Shown: in pieces, positions 31,031 through 39,572 of the stretch
Layout of the letters: every line of letters starts with the position of its first letter
Numbering within the stretch: position 1 is the stretch's first letter
Source of the DNA: Buttiauxella sp. B2
GTDB lineage: Bacteria; Pseudomonadota; Gammaproteobacteria; Enterobacterales; Enterobacteriaceae
Reading direction: 5' to 3'
Assembly: GCF_006376615.1 (NCBI RefSeq)
Contig: NZ_VEXQ01000003.1
Coordinates: 248,001-312,000, forward strand
DNA: 64,000 nucleotides
Position numbers and translations under genes: made by a program
Notes under the pieces: model-generated
The model's input: only the letters and a program-made list of their open reading frames with translations
Told to the model about the DNA's origin: nothing
The model's database searches: none

Positions 31031-32660
31031 AAGCGGGGAAGCAAAAGTAACAAAGGTAAAAAACTGGTCCCCGATATGGATTTTCCCTATCGTTACTGTG
31101 CTGATTGGCGCGTGGATCTTATTTTATCACTATAGCCACCAGGGGCCGGAAGTCACGCTCATTACCACCAATGCAGAAGGCATTGAAGGTGGTAAAACCA
31201 CCATCAAAAGCCGCAGTGTTGACGTGGGGGTTGTAGAAAGCGCCGTGCTTTCGGATGACCTCCTTCATGTAGAGATTACTGCGCGCATGCATTCCGGTAT
31301 GGAAAAGCTGTTGCATAAGGATTCGGTTTTCTGGGTGGTAAAACCTCAGATAGGCCGTGAAGGTATTTCGGGTCTCAGCACATTGCTTTCAGGTGCTTAC
31401 ATTGAACTGCAACCAGGAACCAAAGGGGCGAAGCCTGCACGATATGACTTGCTGGATGCGCCTCCTCTTGCTCCACCTGACGCTAAGGGTATTCGCATTA
31501 CGCTCGATAGCAATAAAGCGGGCCAACTTTCTCCTGGTGACCCAGTGCTGTTCCGTGGCTATCGCGTTGGGTCTGTGGAAACCAGCACCTTCGATCCGGC
31601 AAAACGTGCTATTAGTTATCAGTTGTTTATCGGTGCGCCGAACGACCGTCTGGTCACCAGCAACGTACGTTTCTGGAAAGACAGCGGTGTGGCAGTCGAT
31701 TTATCTTCACAAGGTATGCGTGTAGAGATGGGCTCGCTGACAACGCTGTTTAGCGGTGGTGTGAGTTTCGATGTACCAGAAAGTCTGGAGCAAGGTGAAC
31801 CCGTTTCTCCGGGTAGTGAATTCAGACTGTTCGATGACCAGAAAAGCATTCAGGATTCACTTTATACCAAGCATATTGATTACCTGATGTTCTTCAAAGA
31901 CTCGGTGCGAGGCTTGCAACCGGGGGCGCCAATTGAATTCCGTGGAATTCGTTTAGGCACGGTTGCAAGAGTGCCATTCTTCACGCCTGGCATGCGTCAG
32001 GCATTGAATGATGATTTCCGTATTCCAGTATTGATTCGCATCGAGCCTGAGCGTTTGCAGAACATGGTTGGCGAAACAACGGATATACAAATGGCGTTGG
32101 ATGCACTGCTTAAACGCGGTTTAAGAGCCTCGATGAAAACAGGCAATATTGTTACCGGTGCGCTGTACATCGATCTCGACTTCTACCCTAAAGCGCCGCC
32201 AATCACTGGCATGACGACGTTTAGTGGTTATCCAATTATCCCGACCATGAGTGGTGGCTTGGCTCAAATCCAACAACGTTTACTGGAGACACTGGATAAG
32301 ATTAATAACTTGCCACTGAATCCGATGATTGAACAGACCACCAAATCGCTTGCTGAAAGCCAGCGTACTATGCAGCACTTGCAGCAGACACTTGATAATC
32401 TTAATAAGATTACGTCGAATAAATCGATGCAATCGTTGCCAGAAGATATGCAGACAACGCTGCGCGAGCTTAATCGCAGCATGCAGGGCTTCCAGCCGGG
32501 TTCTGCGGCCTACAACAAGATGGTAGGCGATATGCAGCGTCTTGATCAGGTTCTGCGTGAGCTGCAACCTGTGTTGAGAACGCTGAACGATAAGAGCAAT
32601 TCGCTGGTCTTTGAAGCGAAGGATAAAAAAGATCCCCAGCCGAAGAGGGCTAAAGAATGA
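31020..32660 (+). CDS. pqiB: PqiB, periplasm-spanning MCE protein
   Basis: An MCE-family protein anchored by one N-terminal helix (about residues 20-38, IWIFPIVTVLIGAWILFYHY). It has three tandem MCE domains (each with a GxxVxxRGxxxG-like strand pair, for example GDPVLFRGYRVGSVE and GAPIEFRGIRLGTV) and a long C-terminal coiled-coil tail forming the tube toward the outer membrane. It has 546 residues, as in E. coli, from MENKSGEAKVTKVKNWSP. That start overlaps pqiA, and the longer in-frame extension is rejected. The C-terminus overlaps the pqiC start as ATGA. Confidence 0.97.
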   Translation: MENKSGEAKVTKVKNWSPIWIFPIVTVLIGAWILFYHYSHQGPEVTLITTNAEGIEGGKTTIKSRSVDVGVVESAVLSDDLLHVEITARMHSGMEKLLHKDSVFWVVKPQIGREGISGLSTLLSGAYIELQPGTKGAKPARYDLLDAPPLAPPDAKGIRITLDSNKAGQLSPGDPVLFRGYRVGSVETSTFDPAKRAISYQLFIGAPNDRLVTSNVRFWKDSGVAVDLSSQGMRVEMGSLTTLFSGGVSFDVPESLEQGEPVSPGSEFRLFDDQKSIQDSLYTKHIDYLMFFKDSVRGLQPGAPIEFRGIRLGTVARVPFFTPGMRQALNDDFRIPVLIRIEPERLQNMVGETTDIQMALDALLKRGLRASMKTGNIVTGALYIDLDFYPKAPPITGMTTFSGYPIIPTMSGGLAQIQQRLLETLDKINNLPLNPMIEQTTKSLAESQRTMQHLQQTLDNLNKITSNKSMQSLPEDMQTTLRELNRSMQGFQPGSAAYNKMVGDMQRLDQVLRELQPVLRTLNDKSNSLVFEAKDKKDPQPKRAKE

Positions 32661-33223
32661 AAAAATGGCTTCCGCTAGTTGCTGTTTTAGTTTTAACGGC
32701 CTGTAGTAGCAGTGGCGATGGAAAGACATACTATCAGCTACCTCAAAGCTCATCGCCTGCTATGCAGGCTGTGAGTCAGCCTGGTACACATCTATTGTGG
32801 GTAGATCAGGTTGCTGTTCAAGATTATCTCGCCGGAAACGGCGTGGTCTATCAGACCAGTGATGTGCAGTATGTCATTGCTACCAGCAATTTATGGGCAA
32901 GCCCGCTGGATCAGCAATTGCGTAATACACTGGTGAGCAATCTGAGCAGCGCTTTGCCGGGATGGGTTGTGGCGTCACAACCACTGGGCAACGATCAGGA
33001 TACTCTGAGTGTTAACGTGACGGGTTTCCATGGGCATTACGATGGCAAAGTCATTGTTAGTGGTGAATGGCTTCTCAACCACCAGGGACAGTTGATTAAA
33101 CGTCCGTTTCACATTGAGTTGAAGCAACAAGCTGATGGTTATGATTCCATGGTAAAAACGTTAGCTCAGGCTTGGCAGCAAGAGGCTCAAAGCATTGCCA
33201 GCCAACTGACACGCATTAATTAA
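32657..33223 (+). CDS. pqiC: PqiC outer-membrane lipoprotein (YmbA)
   Basis: An ABC-transporter auxiliary-type lipoprotein that docks the PqiB tube at the outer membrane. It has 188 residues (E. coli 187). The lipobox LTACSS places the lipidated Cys at residue 16, and the next residues are Ser-Ser, compatible with outer-membrane sorting. Its ATG overlaps the pqiB stop by four bases. A terminator follows, closing pqiABC. Confidence 0.95.
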   Translation: MKKWLPLVAVLVLTACSSSGDGKTYYQLPQSSSPAMQAVSQPGTHLLWVDQVAVQDYLAGNGVVYQTSDVQYVIATSNLWASPLDQQLRNTLVSNLSSALPGWVVASQPLGNDQDTLSVNVTGFHGHYDGKVIVSGEWLLNHQGQLIKRPFHIELKQQADGYDSMVKTLAQAWQQEAQSIASQLTRIN

Positions 33224-33241
33224 TCACCTCGGTAGCACAAA

Positions 33242-33285
33242 AAAGCTGCGTCAACCGTCGACAAAACGGGGCGCAGCTTTTCTTT
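33242..33285 (+). terminator. Terminator of pqiABC
   Basis: A 9-bp stem, AAAGCTGCG / CGCAGCTTT, with a 21-nt loop, followed by a T-rich tract (TTCTTTT). It lies 18 bp after the pqiC stop. Confidence 0.75.
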
Positions 33286-33491
33286 TGACATGAGTTTGTT
33301 ACCTGTGCGATTTCACATTTTTTGTACAAATACTCTTCTGCGTAGCTCACATTTATGACATTGGCGTGAATTTTGCGCATTGACGGTGGCGTCTTTTGGA
33401 GGTATTCGTTATATGTGGTTGCACGTTTTGTAGCCACTGTTTTCTTTCCACCAGATCCATTTGATAGATCAAGAAATGAGGGAAACGAGGC

Positions 33492-33659
33492 ATGAAGAGA
33501 CAAAAACGAGATCGCCTGGAACGGGCTCATCAACGTGGTTATCAAGCAGGTATCGTCGGACGCTCCAAAGAGATGTGTCCCTATCAGACACTGAATCAGA
33601 GGTCGTACTGGATGGGAGGCTGGCGAGAAGCCATGGAAGACAGGGCGGTTACCGCGTAA
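33492..33659 (+). CDS. rmf: Ribosome modulation factor RMF
   Basis: A 55-residue basic protein that dimerises 70S ribosomes into inactive 100S particles in stationary phase. Translation gives MKRQKRDRLERAHQRGYQAG, then IVGRSKEMCPYQTLNQRSYW, ending AMEDRAVTA. It matches E. coli RMF over its full length with a few substitutions. A GAGGG lies nine bases before the ATG. It sits in its E. coli position between pqiC and fabA. The 200-bp region upstream should contain the growth-rate- and ppGpp-dependent promoter. Confidence 0.96.
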   Translation: MKRQKRDRLERAHQRGYQAGIVGRSKEMCPYQTLNQRSYWMGGWREAMEDRAVTA

Positions 33660-33680
33660 TCACTGTCTCTTTAGTTGAAA

Positions 33681-33703
33681 GAAACCTCCGCAGCGCGGAG
33701 GTT
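33681..33703. terminator. Hairpin between rmf and fabA
   Basis: A perfect 9-bp repeat, GAAACCTCC / GGAGGTTTC, with inner G-C pairing closes a short loop between the convergent genes. The T-tract is weak on the plus strand. Confidence 0.65.
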
Positions 33704-33718
33704 TCGCATTTCAGAGGA

Positions 33719-34237
33719 CTAGAAAGCAGAAGTGTCTTTGAACAGACCTACTTTCAGGTCGGTAGCTGTGTAGATAACACGGCCATCAACCAGTACTTCA
33801 CCATCAGCAAGCCCCATAATCAGGCGGCGATTGATGACGCGTTTGAAGTGAATGCGATAAGTTACTTTTTTGGCTGTAGGCAAAATCTGGCCTGCAAGCT
33901 TCACTTCACCCACACCCAGCGCACGGCCTTTACCTTCACCACCTAACCAGCCCAGGTAGAAACCTACCAGCTGCCACATGGCATCCAGACCCAAACAGCC
34001 AGGCATTACTGGATCGCCGATGAAGTGGCAAGCAAAGAACCACAGATCAGGAGTCACATCTAATTCTGCTTCAACGTAACCTTTATCGAAGTTACCGCCG
34101 TCCTCGGTCATCTTGACCACGCGGTCCATCATCAGCATAGGTGGCGCAGGTAACTTAGGGCCTTCAGCGCCAAACAGTTCACCACGACCAGAGGCAAGAA
34201 GATCTTCTTTAGTATAGGATTCGCGTTTATCTACCAT
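33719..34237 (-). CDS. fabA: 3-hydroxydecanoyl-ACP dehydratase/isomerase FabA
   Basis: Introduces the cis double bond in unsaturated fatty acid synthesis by dehydrating 3-hydroxydecanoyl-ACP and isomerising trans-2 to cis-3. It has 172 residues, as in E. coli. The hot-dog fold has the catalytic His71 ([13 protein letters not shown]) and Asp85 ([10 protein letters not shown]). FabR- and FadR-like sites lie upstream, so repression by FabR and activation by FadR are expected. Confidence 0.98.
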   Translation of the reverse strand: MVDKRESYTKEDLLASGRGELFGAEGPKLPAPPMLMMDRVVKMTEDGGNFDKGYVEAELDVTPDLWFFACHFIGDPVMPGCLGLDAMWQLVGFYLGWLGGEGKGRALGVGEVKLAGQILPTAKKVTYRIHFKRVINRRLIMGLADGEVLVDGRVIYTATDLKVGLFKDTSAF

Positions 34238-34275
34238 GTTTACAGTAAGCCTTTTTATAATGAAGAACGCATGTT

Positions 34276-34293
34276 AGCTAACACGTGTACGCT
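34276..34293 (-). promoter_or_regulatory. FabR operator at fabA
   Basis: On the minus strand AGCGTACACGTGTTAGCT, a near-palindrome of the FabR type (AGCGTAC...GTNNGCT), lies about 40 bp before the fabA start. Confidence 0.7.
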
Positions 34294-34312
34294 CAACAAG
34301 TCCGATCAGTTT
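34294..34312 (-). promoter_or_regulatory. FadR activator site at fabA, overlapping the lonH stop
   Basis: On the minus strand AACTGATCGGACTTGTTG matches the FadR-binding site known upstream of E. coli fabA. It covers the last codons and the stop of the upstream gene. Confidence 0.7.
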
Positions 34313-36060
34313 GTGTTGAACCAGTTAAGCCAACGCAGTGGCCACGGATAACGGTGACGCATGTCTTGCGCGGATGCCTGAGCAATTCGCTCTTGTACCG
34401 CACGCATAAGCGTATTTTGCCCTTCGCCATCCCAGGGCAGATTTGTTAATAAGGGTAGTGCATCCGTGACGTCATCGATGGCCCAAATAGTAAATTGGCC
34501 TTGTTCTACCGCATCGAGAATATCCTGATGCAAGCAAAGATGACGCACATTCGAAACGGGGATAATAACGCCCTGTTGCCCGGTTAATTCACGTTGCTGG
34601 CAAATACGGAAGAAACCTTCAATCTTCTCATTTAATCCGCCGACGGGTTGTACTCGACCAAACTGATCGACTGAACCGGTCACTGCGATATGCTGATAAA
34701 TCGGCACATTCGCCAGTGCACTAATTAACGCGCACAGTTCGGCCATTGAAGCGCTATCACCGTCTACTTCGCTATAAGACTGTTCAAAAGTCAGCGATGC
34801 AGAGAAGGGAATTTGCTGATCGAGCTGCAACTCTGACATCAAAAATGCCTGCATGATCATCATGCCTTTCGCATGAATATTGCCGCCAAGTTCTGCCTTG
34901 CGTTCAACATCAGTAAATTCGCCGTCGCCAACGTGCACGACACAGCTGATTCGGGAAGGTTCGCCGAATGCGCGAGGGTGGCCTGGGAACTCAATCACCG
35001 ACAGTGCGTTGATCTGGCCAACCATTTCCCCTTCGGTTTCGATAAGGATTTGCTCAAGCAGGATTTCATCCTGCATGCGTTCCGCCAGATAACCTTCACG
35101 CCATTCGCGTTGAGCCAGCATCTGCGTTAGTGCAGCAGCATCGAAGGTTTCATTTTCTGTGAACGCGGCAACTTCGCGCAGCTGACGACCAATCCACGAT
35201 GGGCATAGCGGCAGCGTTTCCTGGTCGCCGGTATAACGCACGGCTTCACGAATGAAAACCTGCCAGGCATCGGTTGCTGGTGCGGGCAGTGCTTTAGATT
35301 TCGCAACGGCATAAATCCATTGGCACCACAATGCCATATCATCAGCTGAGGCGATTTGCAGATTCTCTTCAAACTCGCTGTAAATGGCCAGAGATGACAT
35401 TTCAGGTTCCATATCCTGGAAGTCAGCCAGCGATTCACGCTCACCAACCAGTACCAGTTTCAGGCTCAGCGGCAAAGAAGGAATATTGACTGGCAGCGGA
35501 CGTGTTTCATCTGGAGAAATCCAGTCGAAGCGACCCTGCGTCACCATTTGCTTCAGACGCAGCCATAGTAGTGGCTGTGCCAGTACGCTGCGTAATGACA
35601 GTACCAGAATACCGCCATTTGCACGGTGAACCAGGCCAGGAGTCAGGGTGATTTCCCCTGCAAACTGACGAACGCAGCCAAATAGCTGATCTGCTTCGAT
35701 CCAGTCTGCCGCAACGACTTCGGCCTGACCCGCAAAATTATCATCTACGGACTCAACCGGGCGTAACGTAATGCGTTGACCATCAATCAGATAATGACCG
35801 CCAGTCAGAGAATCTTCCGCAGACCAGCATTCGCGCGCAGCAGTGGCAATAAGGTTAAGGTATTCGGCTTCTTCAGCGGCTTTTACCAGCATCAGATCGG
35901 CCGAGGCTACCGGTTGGCTGAGTTGTACCAGTCCGTAAGACAGACGTGGTTGCACAGCGGAGAAGGGGGCCGTTTCGGAATCATAAGGCTGTGCGAAAAT
36001 TTCCTGATAGCTATCGGTATCAGGTACAAGAGCACGCCATTCAAGTCGATTAGTCGTCAA
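34306..36060 (-). CDS. lonH: Lon-related ATP-independent protease LonH (YcbZ)
   Basis: A putative Lon-family serine peptidase of 584 residues (E. coli YcbZ 586). The N-terminal and middle regions are degenerate AAA-like, lacking a clear Walker A. The C-terminal third is the Lon proteolytic domain, with the catalytic Ser in SEVDGDSASMAELCALISAL and Lys in GGLNEKIEGFF. It is upstream of fabA on the same strand, with the fabA regulatory sites abutting its stop codon. It is divergent from matP. Confidence 0.93.
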   Translation of the reverse strand: MTTNRLEWRALVPDTDSYQEIFAQPYDSETAPFSAVQPRLSYGLVQLSQPVASADLMLVKAAEEAEYLNLIATAARECWSAEDSLTGGHYLIDGQRITLRPVESVDDNFAGQAEVVAADWIEADQLFGCVRQFAGEITLTPGLVHRANGGILVLSLRSVLAQPLLWLRLKQMVTQGRFDWISPDETRPLPVNIPSLPLSLKLVLVGERESLADFQDMEPEMSSLAIYSEFEENLQIASADDMALWCQWIYAVAKSKALPAPATDAWQVFIREAVRYTGDQETLPLCPSWIGRQLREVAAFTENETFDAAALTQMLAQREWREGYLAERMQDEILLEQILIETEGEMVGQINALSVIEFPGHPRAFGEPSRISCVVHVGDGEFTDVERKAELGGNIHAKGMMIMQAFLMSELQLDQQIPFSASLTFEQSYSEVDGDSASMAELCALISALANVPIYQHIAVTGSVDQFGRVQPVGGLNEKIEGFFRICQQRELTGQQGVIIPVSNVRHLCLHQDILDAVEQGQFTIWAIDDVTDALPLLTNLPWDGEGQNTLMRAVQERIAQASAQDMRHRYPWPLRWLNWFNTN

Positions 36061-36235
36061 AGTCGCTATTTATTAATTAGATGTCAAAGGCGCGATTATA
36101 CAAGAATAGGGAGGACAGCACACGGTTTATGCGGAGTGACAAGTTTACTTAGTTCACAGCTTTTATTTTTCAGGTAAGCGAAAATAAAAAAAACTGTTAT
36201 TCTGAAATGAGTTACACGGTCACACTGAGATCACA

Positions 36236-36688
36236 ATGAAATACCAACAGTTGGAAAATCTCGAGAGCGGCTGGAAGTGGAAGTATCTGGTAAAAAAACA
36301 CCGCGAAGGCGAGCTTATCACGCGTTACATCGAAGCTAGTGCGGCAAAAGAAGCCGTTGATGAACTGCTACGCCTGGAAAATGAGCCTGTGCATGTGTTG
36401 AGCTGGATAGAGAAACATATGAATCCAGAACTCCACAACCGCATGAAGCAGACTATTCGCGCGCGGCGTAAACGGCACTTTAATGCTGAACATCAGCATA
36501 CGCGTAAAAAGTCCATCGACCTTGAGTATTTGGTTTGGCAGCGACTAGCAGGGCTTGCTCATCGACGTGGGTGCACACTCTCAGAAACTATTGTACAACT
36601 GATTGAGGATGCTGAGCGTAAAGAGCAATACGCGAATCAGATGTCTTCTCTCAAACAAGATCTCCAAGCTTTGCTTGGTAAAGAGTAA
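36236..36688 (+). CDS. matP: Macrodomain Ter protein MatP
   Basis: A DNA-binding protein that binds matS sites and organises the Ter macrodomain, also linking Ter to ZapB at the divisome. It has 150 residues, as in E. coli. The N-terminal helical bundle begins [21 protein letters not shown]. The ribbon-helix-helix domain follows at about residues 95-130 ([20 protein letters not shown]), and a C-terminal coiled coil tethers distant sites. It has its own promoter region, shared divergently with lonH. Confidence 0.97.
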   Translation: MKYQQLENLESGWKWKYLVKKHREGELITRYIEASAAKEAVDELLRLENEPVHVLSWIEKHMNPELHNRMKQTIRARRKRHFNAEHQHTRKKSIDLEYLVWQRLAGLAHRRGCTLSETIVQLIEDAERKEQYANQMSSLKQDLQALLGKE

Positions 36689-36756
36689 TATTAATGTACA
36701 GCTGTAATGTCGCTGTGCTTTAAGTCTCAGCTCTTTTATTCAGAGAATAGAAAACA

Positions 36757-36784
36757 AAAACCCCGCCGAAGCGGGGTTTTTTAT
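36757..36784. terminator. Bidirectional terminator between matP and ompA
   Basis: A perfect stem, AAAACCCCGC / GCGGGGTTTT, with loop CGAA, flanked by A- and T-rich tracts. It serves mainly ompA on the minus strand. Confidence 0.9.
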
Positions 36785-36798
36785 AACGGTAACTTAGC

Positions 36799-37869
36799 TT
36801 ATGCAGCAGGCTGAGTTACAACGTCTTTGATACCTTTAACTTCGATCTCTACGCGACGATCTGGAGCCAGGCAATCAATCAGTTTAGCTTTAGGAGCTAC
36901 GTTATCACAGGTGTTGCCAGTAACTGGGTTAGATTCGCCCATACCGCGTGGGGAGATCTTGTTAGCTGGGATACCTTTAGAAATCAGGTAATCAACAACA
37001 GACTGTGCACGTTTGTCAGACAGCTTCTGGTTGTACTGGTCGGAACCGATACGGTCGGTGAAGCCCAGAACTACAACAGAACCATCTTTCGGGTCGAGGT
37101 TGCTCAACTGAGTATACAGTTGATCCAGTGCCTGCTGACCTTCTGGCTTCAGAGTTGCTTTGTTGAAGTTGAACAGAACATCAGACTTCAGAGTGAAGTG
37201 CTTGGTCTGTACTTCTGGAGCTGGAGCCGGAGCTGGAGCTACAACAGGAGCCATAGTTTCCTGACCGAAACGGTAAGAAACACCTACGCTCAGCATGCCG
37301 TTATCTGGACGAGTACCAACAGTTTGCGCGTCACCGATGTTGTTAACCCACTGGTAGTCCAGGCGAGTTGCGATATCACGGGTGATTGCATACTCGAGGC
37401 CAACTGCAGCCAGCGGAGAAACGCCAGTGTCGTGGTCGCTGATACGAGTAGTACCGTTGTTGTAGTTACCTTTAGAGTCTGCACGCCATACCATACCACC
37501 CAGACGAGTGTAGATGTCCAGGTCGTCATTGATTGGGTAGCTCAGTTTAGCAGCCAGTTGAACGCCTTGCGCTTTGAAAGCACCGTTATCAACGCTGCCT
37601 TTATATGGCATACGACCTAACCAGTCATAACCCATTTCAAAACCAACGTACGGGTTAACCTGGTAACCACCGAACGCACCAGCACCAAGCTGGCTGCTGT
37701 GGGTTGGGCCGTTGTTGTTCTGATAGCCGTTTCCGTAGAAACCAGTATCGTGGTACTGAGACCAACCCAACTTACCACCTGCGTACCAGGTGTTATCTTT
37801 CGGTGCGGCCTGCGCTACGGTAGCGAAGCCAGCCAGTGCCACTGCAATCGCGATAGCTGTCTTTTTCAT
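36799..37869 (-). CDS. ompA: Outer membrane protein A
   Basis: Abundant outer-membrane protein with an 8-strand N-terminal barrel and a C-terminal periplasmic OmpA-like domain that binds peptidoglycan. It has 356 residues (E. coli 346), the difference lying in the surface loops (for example [13 protein letters not shown]). The signal peptide ends AQA-APKDN. The proline-rich hinge [12 protein letters not shown] joins the domains, and the binding motif includes [11 protein letters not shown] and GFTDRIGS. The start [14 protein letters not shown] has GAGGCGCAAAAA before it, as in E. coli; the 11-codon upstream extension is rejected. The long leader at 37,870-38,020 is the kind that stabilises ompA mRNA and is bound by MicA. 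Confidence 0.98.
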   Translation of the reverse strand: MKKTAIAIAVALAGFATVAQAAPKDNTWYAGGKLGWSQYHDTGFYGNGYQNNNGPTHSSQLGAGAFGGYQVNPYVGFEMGYDWLGRMPYKGSVDNGAFKAQGVQLAAKLSYPINDDLDIYTRLGGMVWRADSKGNYNNGTTRISDHDTGVSPLAAVGLEYAITRDIATRLDYQWVNNIGDAQTVGTRPDNGMLSVGVSYRFGQETMAPVVAPAPAPAPEVQTKHFTLKSDVLFNFNKATLKPEGQQALDQLYTQLSNLDPKDGSVVVLGFTDRIGSDQYNQKLSDKRAQSVVDYLISKGIPANKISPRGMGESNPVTGNTCDNVAPKAKLIDCLAPDRRVEIEVKGIKDVVTQPAA

Positions 37870-38130
37870 TTTTTGCGCCTCATTATCATCCAAAAAGGCC
37901 ATGAGCTTTAAAATCGCTCTAAAGCCCAGGGTTAAATCCTTCGCCCGAGTTTATGCTCCCTTGTTACTCTACCGATCAATCGGTGTTATGAAGAGCAACC
38001 CTAGCGAGCTAAAGTCTACAACGTAGTTGAAAACTTACAAGTGTGAAGTCCGTCAGGCATATGAAAAAAAACGATTTCTGTACACATTTTATAACAACTT
38101 TGTGTGTAATTCACACTCTAAGAATTTGCT

Positions 38131-38152
38131 GAAAGGCCGCCTGAAGCGGCTT
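38131..38152. other. Hairpin in the sulA-ompA gap
   Basis: Stem GCCGC / GCGGC with loop CTGAA and flanking AA/TT pairs. It may be the sulA terminator, but it lacks a proper T-tract. The rest of 37,870-38,228 is the ompA leader and promoter region. Confidence 0.4.
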
Positions 38153-38228
38153 GGGACGTGGATCCGCAATAATTCACAATGATTTGTCAGTAGTTGAGAA
38201 AAAGTTCCAGGATTTCTCTGAAATTTAC

Positions 38229-38738
38229 TTAATGATACAAACTAGAATGAATTTTTAGACCAGTTCGTGGTCGATGACCTGTTTCCGAGGTGCGCATCGG
38301 ACGCATAATGAACCCAATAGCATTACCCATTTCTGCAGCAGAGGACAACTGTAGATGTTCTTCGTCAGTTAATTCTTGCGGTAACCAACCAATCACAATG
38401 CTGTAATTCCCTGTCTGCAGTGCTTTTACCATAGCATCTACGGTAAAAAGTGGATCTAGCTGACTTACCTGCATAACTTTAGTCAGTGGAAGACCCGCAG
38501 ATTGCACCCATTGACGGCTTAATTTTTGCTGTGGTGTGAGCCACAACTGCCAGCGCGACTGCTGCCCAAGTTGCTGAAGCAATGGCAACAACACCAACTG
38601 CGTAACCCATGGCTGATCTTCGCTGTAAATCACTTCACTGATCAACCCTCTAGTGTTGTTAGCGACTGATGACTGAGCTGATGAAGGCGCAGAAGTTGGA
38701 ACAGTGGCAACGTGAGTTAGAACGTTATGTGATTGCAT
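38229..38738 (-). CDS. sulA: SOS cell division inhibitor SulA
   Basis: SOS-induced protein that binds FtsZ and stops division until DNA is repaired; it is removed by Lon. It has 169 residues, as in E. coli. The core [27 protein letters not shown] and the region [10 protein letters not shown] are conserved, and the C-terminal tail (KIHSSLYH) is the Lon recognition end. A perfect LexA box lies 21 bp upstream. Confidence 0.97.
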   Translation of the reverse strand: MQSHNVLTHVATVPTSAPSSAQSSVANNTRGLISEVIYSEDQPWVTQLVLLPLLQQLGQQSRWQLWLTPQQKLSRQWVQSAGLPLTKVMQVSQLDPLFTVDAMVKALQTGNYSIVIGWLPQELTDEEHLQLSSAAEMGNAIGFIMRPMRTSETGHRPRTGLKIHSSLYH

Positions 38739-38759
38739 AGTTAATCCCGCCTGATGGGT

Positions 38760-38779
38760 TACTGTATGAATATACAGTA
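38760..38779 (-). promoter_or_regulatory. LexA box of sulA
   Basis: TACTGTATGAATATACAGTA is a nearly perfect palindrome with CTGT-N8-ACAG, the LexA consensus. It lies just upstream of sulA. Confidence 0.93.
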
Positions 38780-38957
38780 ATGCCTATAAGAACAAAGATC
38801 AATCTAAATTTCGGAAAGCATATCGCAAATTCACCACGTAAATCTGCAGAAAGAAAGAATGTGATTGCCGCCAGCCATCAGGTTACTTATTTTCCTGTTA
38901 CAGGACGCGGTAATAAGCGTCGTGATGCATTATGGCATGATATTTAAGGATATATTC

Positions 38958-39572
38958 ATGAAGAAGCGATCATATGCAAGGATTCATCAATCAAAAGAAT
39001 GTTTATCCTCTCTAGGCGATATTAGCTATCGCTCACTATTTGGTGGTTACAGTTTAACTGTCGAGAATGTTGTGTTTGCCATGGTTTCCGAAGGGGAACT
39101 TTATCTACGTGCGTGTGAACAATCGGAGGTTTATTTCGTTAAAAGGGAGTCAGCACCTCTGGTTTACAACAAACGTGGGCGCACGATTGAACTCAATTAT
39201 TATCGTATTGATGAAGAGTTGTGGCGCGACCAGGAAAAGCTATTACAACTTTCAACCGGTGCCCTGTTTAGTGCCCGTCGCGAAAAATCCCGCCAGAAAG
39301 CTCAAAAGCGCCTTAAAGATTTACCGAATTTAACGCACAACCTGGAAATGATGCTGTGGGAAGCTGGTATTGCTGATGTGCGAACCCTCCATGCTTATGG
39401 GGCGAAACGTTCGTGGATTAAGCTGAGGAACCGAAATAAAAGGCTCGGTGTGCAGGTCTTGTTGGCGTTGGCTGGAGCTATCTGTGGTATTCATGAAGCT
39501 GCACTCCCGGCTGCAACACGCCGGGAGTTAGTCGAGTGGGGGCATCTTTACCAGCAACGGCACATGCGTTAA
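38958..39572 (+). CDS. sxy: DNA transformation regulator Sxy (TfoX)
   Basis: A co-activator that works with CRP at CRP-S promoters of natural-competence genes. It has 204 residues (E. coli 209). The N-terminal TfoX domain includes DISYRSLFGGYSLTVENVVFAMVSEGELYLRAC. The C-terminal TfoX domain includes LPNLTHNLEMMLWEAGIADVRTL. The start at MKKRSYARIHQ has AAGGA seven bases before it; a TTG-started longer frame is rejected. It ends overlapping the yccS stop by four bases, in convergent orientation. Divergence from E. coli is higher than for most neighbours. Confidence 0.93.
   Translation: MKKRSYARIHQSKECLSSLGDISYRSLFGGYSLTVENVVFAMVSEGELYLRACEQSEVYFVKRESAPLVYNKRGRTIELNYYRIDEELWRDQEKLLQLSTGALFSARREKSRQKAQKRLKDLPNLTHNLEMMLWEAGIADVRTLHAYGAKRSWIKLRNRNKRLGVQVLLALAGAICGIHEAALPAATRRELVEWGHLYQQRHMR

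Noticed and set aside
36205-36235. matS-like sequence just upstream of matP (GTTACACGGTCAC)
   Set aside because: It deviates from the GTGAC-N3-GTCAC consensus at a core position of the left half-site. No exact matS site was noticed elsewhere in the window.
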